Source: an uncultured bacterium (GTDB taxonomy: Bacteria > Planctomycetota > DG-23 > SLPQ01). Taken from it: DNA of 6,380 bases. Within the stretch, counting starts at the first letter, position 1, and each line of letters opens with the position of its first letter. Below are positions 5,215 through 6,380 of the stretch, in pieces. The position numbers and the translations under genes are program-made. Below the pieces are notes generated by a model that searched no databases, was not told the origin of the DNA, and saw only the letters and a list, made by a program, of their open reading frames with translations. Where the stretch lies: assembly GCA_937863625.1 (NCBI GenBank), contig CALMGO010000098.1, forward strand, positions 1 through 6,380, written 5' to 3'.

Positions 5215-6126
5215 TTACATGAGGCTGAGGGGGTTGGTCCATGCCTTCATGCCGCGCGGGTCGACGACGACGGCGCGGACGTAGCGCCAGGTTTTGGGGA
5301 TGGGAAAGTCGATGGAACGGAGGGTCTTGCCGGGGAGGGGCAGTATGCGCGCGCCTTTGCCGCTCTGGGAGACGAGGTAGACGGCTGCGGCGGGGGAGCA
5401 GCGGAGCTCGACGGCGCCGCGGCGGACGGTGAAGTCGTGAATCTCGGGCCCGTTGGAACTGTAGCCGCTGCCGGTGCGTACGGCGTCGATAACCGAAGCG
5501 ACGGAGAGGCGGCGCATTTTGAGCATGGTCCATCCGCAGAACATATCCTCGGGGTCGTGGGTGTCGTCGACAGCGACGGCATTTAAGAACCATCCGGCAT
5601 CGTGCAACTGCGACCACGCTTCACTACTCTCGCCGCGGGCCATGCGGTCGGCCTGGGTGTTAAAGATCTCAAGCGCGATGACGTCGGAGAGACAGGCCAT
5701 CTGTTCGTATCGCAGTCCACACCAGTAGGGGTGCCCGAGAATAGTCTCTCCGCCGGCCTTTTTGACGGCGGCGATGCGGGCAATGGCGTCACCGGGGGCG
5801 CCGTCGGCGAGGGCAAAGCCGTGCGGGACATTTAGCGCGACGAGATGATATCCGGCGGGGCGGCCGGGGCACGGCGGGTGGTACTCCATGCCGCTTATGA
5901 CGAGCATGTCTTTCGTGGACATGCCGCGGACGTCGTTAGTCCTCTCATGGTCGGTGATGGCAAGGGCGGAGTAGCCTGCCTTTCGATAGCCGCCGATGCA
6001 GTCCGCGAGCGAGATCGTGCCGTCGGACGTCGTCGTGTGGGCGTGAAGGTTGACCTTATACCAGCGGCCGGCTCTCCGGAAAGGATTTGCGTGGCGCACG
6101 AAATCGGTCTCCAAAACGGCGGTCAT
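5215..6126 (-). CDS. PHP-domain metallohydrolase, CehA/McbA-like
   Basis: A 303-residue protein of the polymerase-and-histidinol-phosphatase (PHP) superfamily, whose members are metal-dependent phosphoesterases or hydrolases with a multi-metal site. The metal ligand motifs are complete: NLHAHTTTSDG (His28, His30, Asp35), ITDHERTND (Asp59, His60), GMEYH (Glu81, His83), His94, GHPYW (His132), and VDDTHD (Asp187/Asp188, His190). The C-terminal 90 residues are a beta-rich extension, as in CehA/McbA-type members. There is no signal peptide, so it is likely cytoplasmic. The substrate cannot be told from sequence: the family includes phosphatases, nucleases and carbaryl hydrolase. ATG 6126 has no ribosome binding site; a GTG at 6099 (residue 10) has GGAG 9 bases upstream and still keeps the first metal motif, so it is a real alternative. 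It stands alone, ends in TAA, and its 3' flank carries the inverted-repeat element and probable terminator. Confidence 0.9.
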   Translation of the reverse strand: MTAVLETDFVRHANPFRRAGRWYKVNLHAHTTTSDGTISLADCIGGYRKAGYSALAITDHERTNDVRGMSTKDMLVISGMEYHPPCPGRPAGYHLVALNVPHGFALADGAPGDAIARIAAVKKAGGETILGHPYWCGLRYEQMACLSDVIALEIFNTQADRMARGESSEAWSQLHDAGWFLNAVAVDDTHDPEDMFCGWTMLKMRRLSVASVIDAVRTGSGYSSNGPEIHDFTVRRGAVELRCSPAAAVYLVSQSGKGARILPLPGKTLRSIDFPIPKTWRYVRAVVVDPRGMKAWTNPLSLM

Positions 6127-6149
6127 GGGCGGACAGTGTCTTCAGGGGG

Positions 6150-6180
6150 ATTATCTTCAGATGTGCGGGCAGTTTGGCAA
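6150..6180 (-). promoter_or_regulatory. Weak candidate promoter for the PHP gene
   Basis: On the minus strand TTGCCA (6180-6175) matches five of six -35 bases and GATAAT (6155-6150) five of six -10 bases, but the spacer is 19 bases, longer than ideal. Transcription would start near 6143, about 17 bases before ATG 6126. Confidence 0.35.
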
Positions 6181-6245
6181 GAGACTTTGGGAAGATGGGA
6201 AGTGGAGGAGGGGGAAAGACAATGCGGAATGCAGACCCTACTTCG

Positions 6246-6364
6246 CCCCGAATCCATCGGGGCCCGCCTGCGGCGGACAAGTCCGCCAAAGGCGAATAAA
6301 CCCTCCTACGGCGGACAAGCTACGAAGTTCACCTGCCGGGGCAGGTATACCCGCTCGCGGCGGG
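6246..6364. repeat. Cluster of four short GC-rich palindromes
   Basis: Inverted repeats follow one another: CCCCGA 6246-6251 with TCGGGG 6257-6262; GGCGGAC 6272-6278 with GTCCGCC 6281-6287; ACCTGCC 6331-6337 with GGCAGGT 6340-6346; CCCGC 6350-6354 with GCGGG 6360-6364. CGGCGGACAAG also recurs singly (6271-6281 and about 6309-6319). CGCCTGCGGCGG at 6265-6276 is the reverse complement of 2601-2612 in the first repeat cluster. This spacer upstream of the PHP gene shows no credible coding frame up to the window edge. Confidence 0.65.
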
Positions 6365-6380
6365 GGCTCCGTGCGGAATG

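Noticed and set aside
5153..5617. Minus-strand frame of 154 codons and plus-strand frames across the PHP gene
   Set aside because: Arg/Pro- or Ser/Ala-rich shadow frames of the PHP gene, whose complete metal motifs identify the real frame.
6056..6299. Short frames on both strands upstream of the PHP gene
   Set aside because: No ribosome binding site or motif; they overlap the PHP start and the palindrome cluster.

Overview
The window is bacterial DNA, mostly GC-rich: a sampled 60-base line inside hypF (1981-2040) has 42 G/C and one inside the PHP gene (5221-5280) has 43. It has tightly spaced bacterial genes with sigma70-type promoters and a lipoprotein with a lipobox, and its intergenic spaces are rich in short palindromic repeats. 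I cannot name the organism. An uncultivated GC-rich Gram-negative lineage with hydrogenase genes elsewhere is the most I would infer.

Layout from left to right. At 19-2328 (minus) lies a complete hypF, the carbamoyltransferase that starts cyanide-ligand synthesis for [NiFe]-hydrogenase. Its 5' side runs into a repeat-filled spacer (about 2330-2690) built from copies of a GGTCGGGACAG-type sequence and its reverse complement. At 2814-3329 (plus) is a small lipoprotein with a clear promoter and ribosome binding site. At 3528-4103 and 4294-4899 (both minus) are two genes of about 200 codons that I do not recognise. Both are much lower in GC than their surroundings (25 of 60 in each sampled line) and look acquired. 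The downstream one has its own extended -10 promoter and a leader with a 20-codon reading frame. At 5215-6126 (minus) is a PHP-domain metallohydrolase of the CehA/McbA type. The window ends in another palindrome-rich spacer (6240-6364) that shares a 12-mer, in opposite orientation, with the first repeat cluster.

The clearest non-genic structure is a 99-bp element at 5061-5159 with 19-bp perfect terminal inverted repeats, flanked by 7-bp direct repeats AGGGGCT. It looks like a MITE inserted at the foot of the hairpin (5028-5057) that probably terminates the PHP gene.

The genes do not form one pathway. Only hypF has a firm pathway assignment, and no other hyp or hydrogenase gene is visible. 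I find no CRISPR array, tRNA or rRNA. The two low-GC unknown genes and the small inverted-repeat element are the best candidates for something undescribed, but nothing in the sequence demonstrates a new system.
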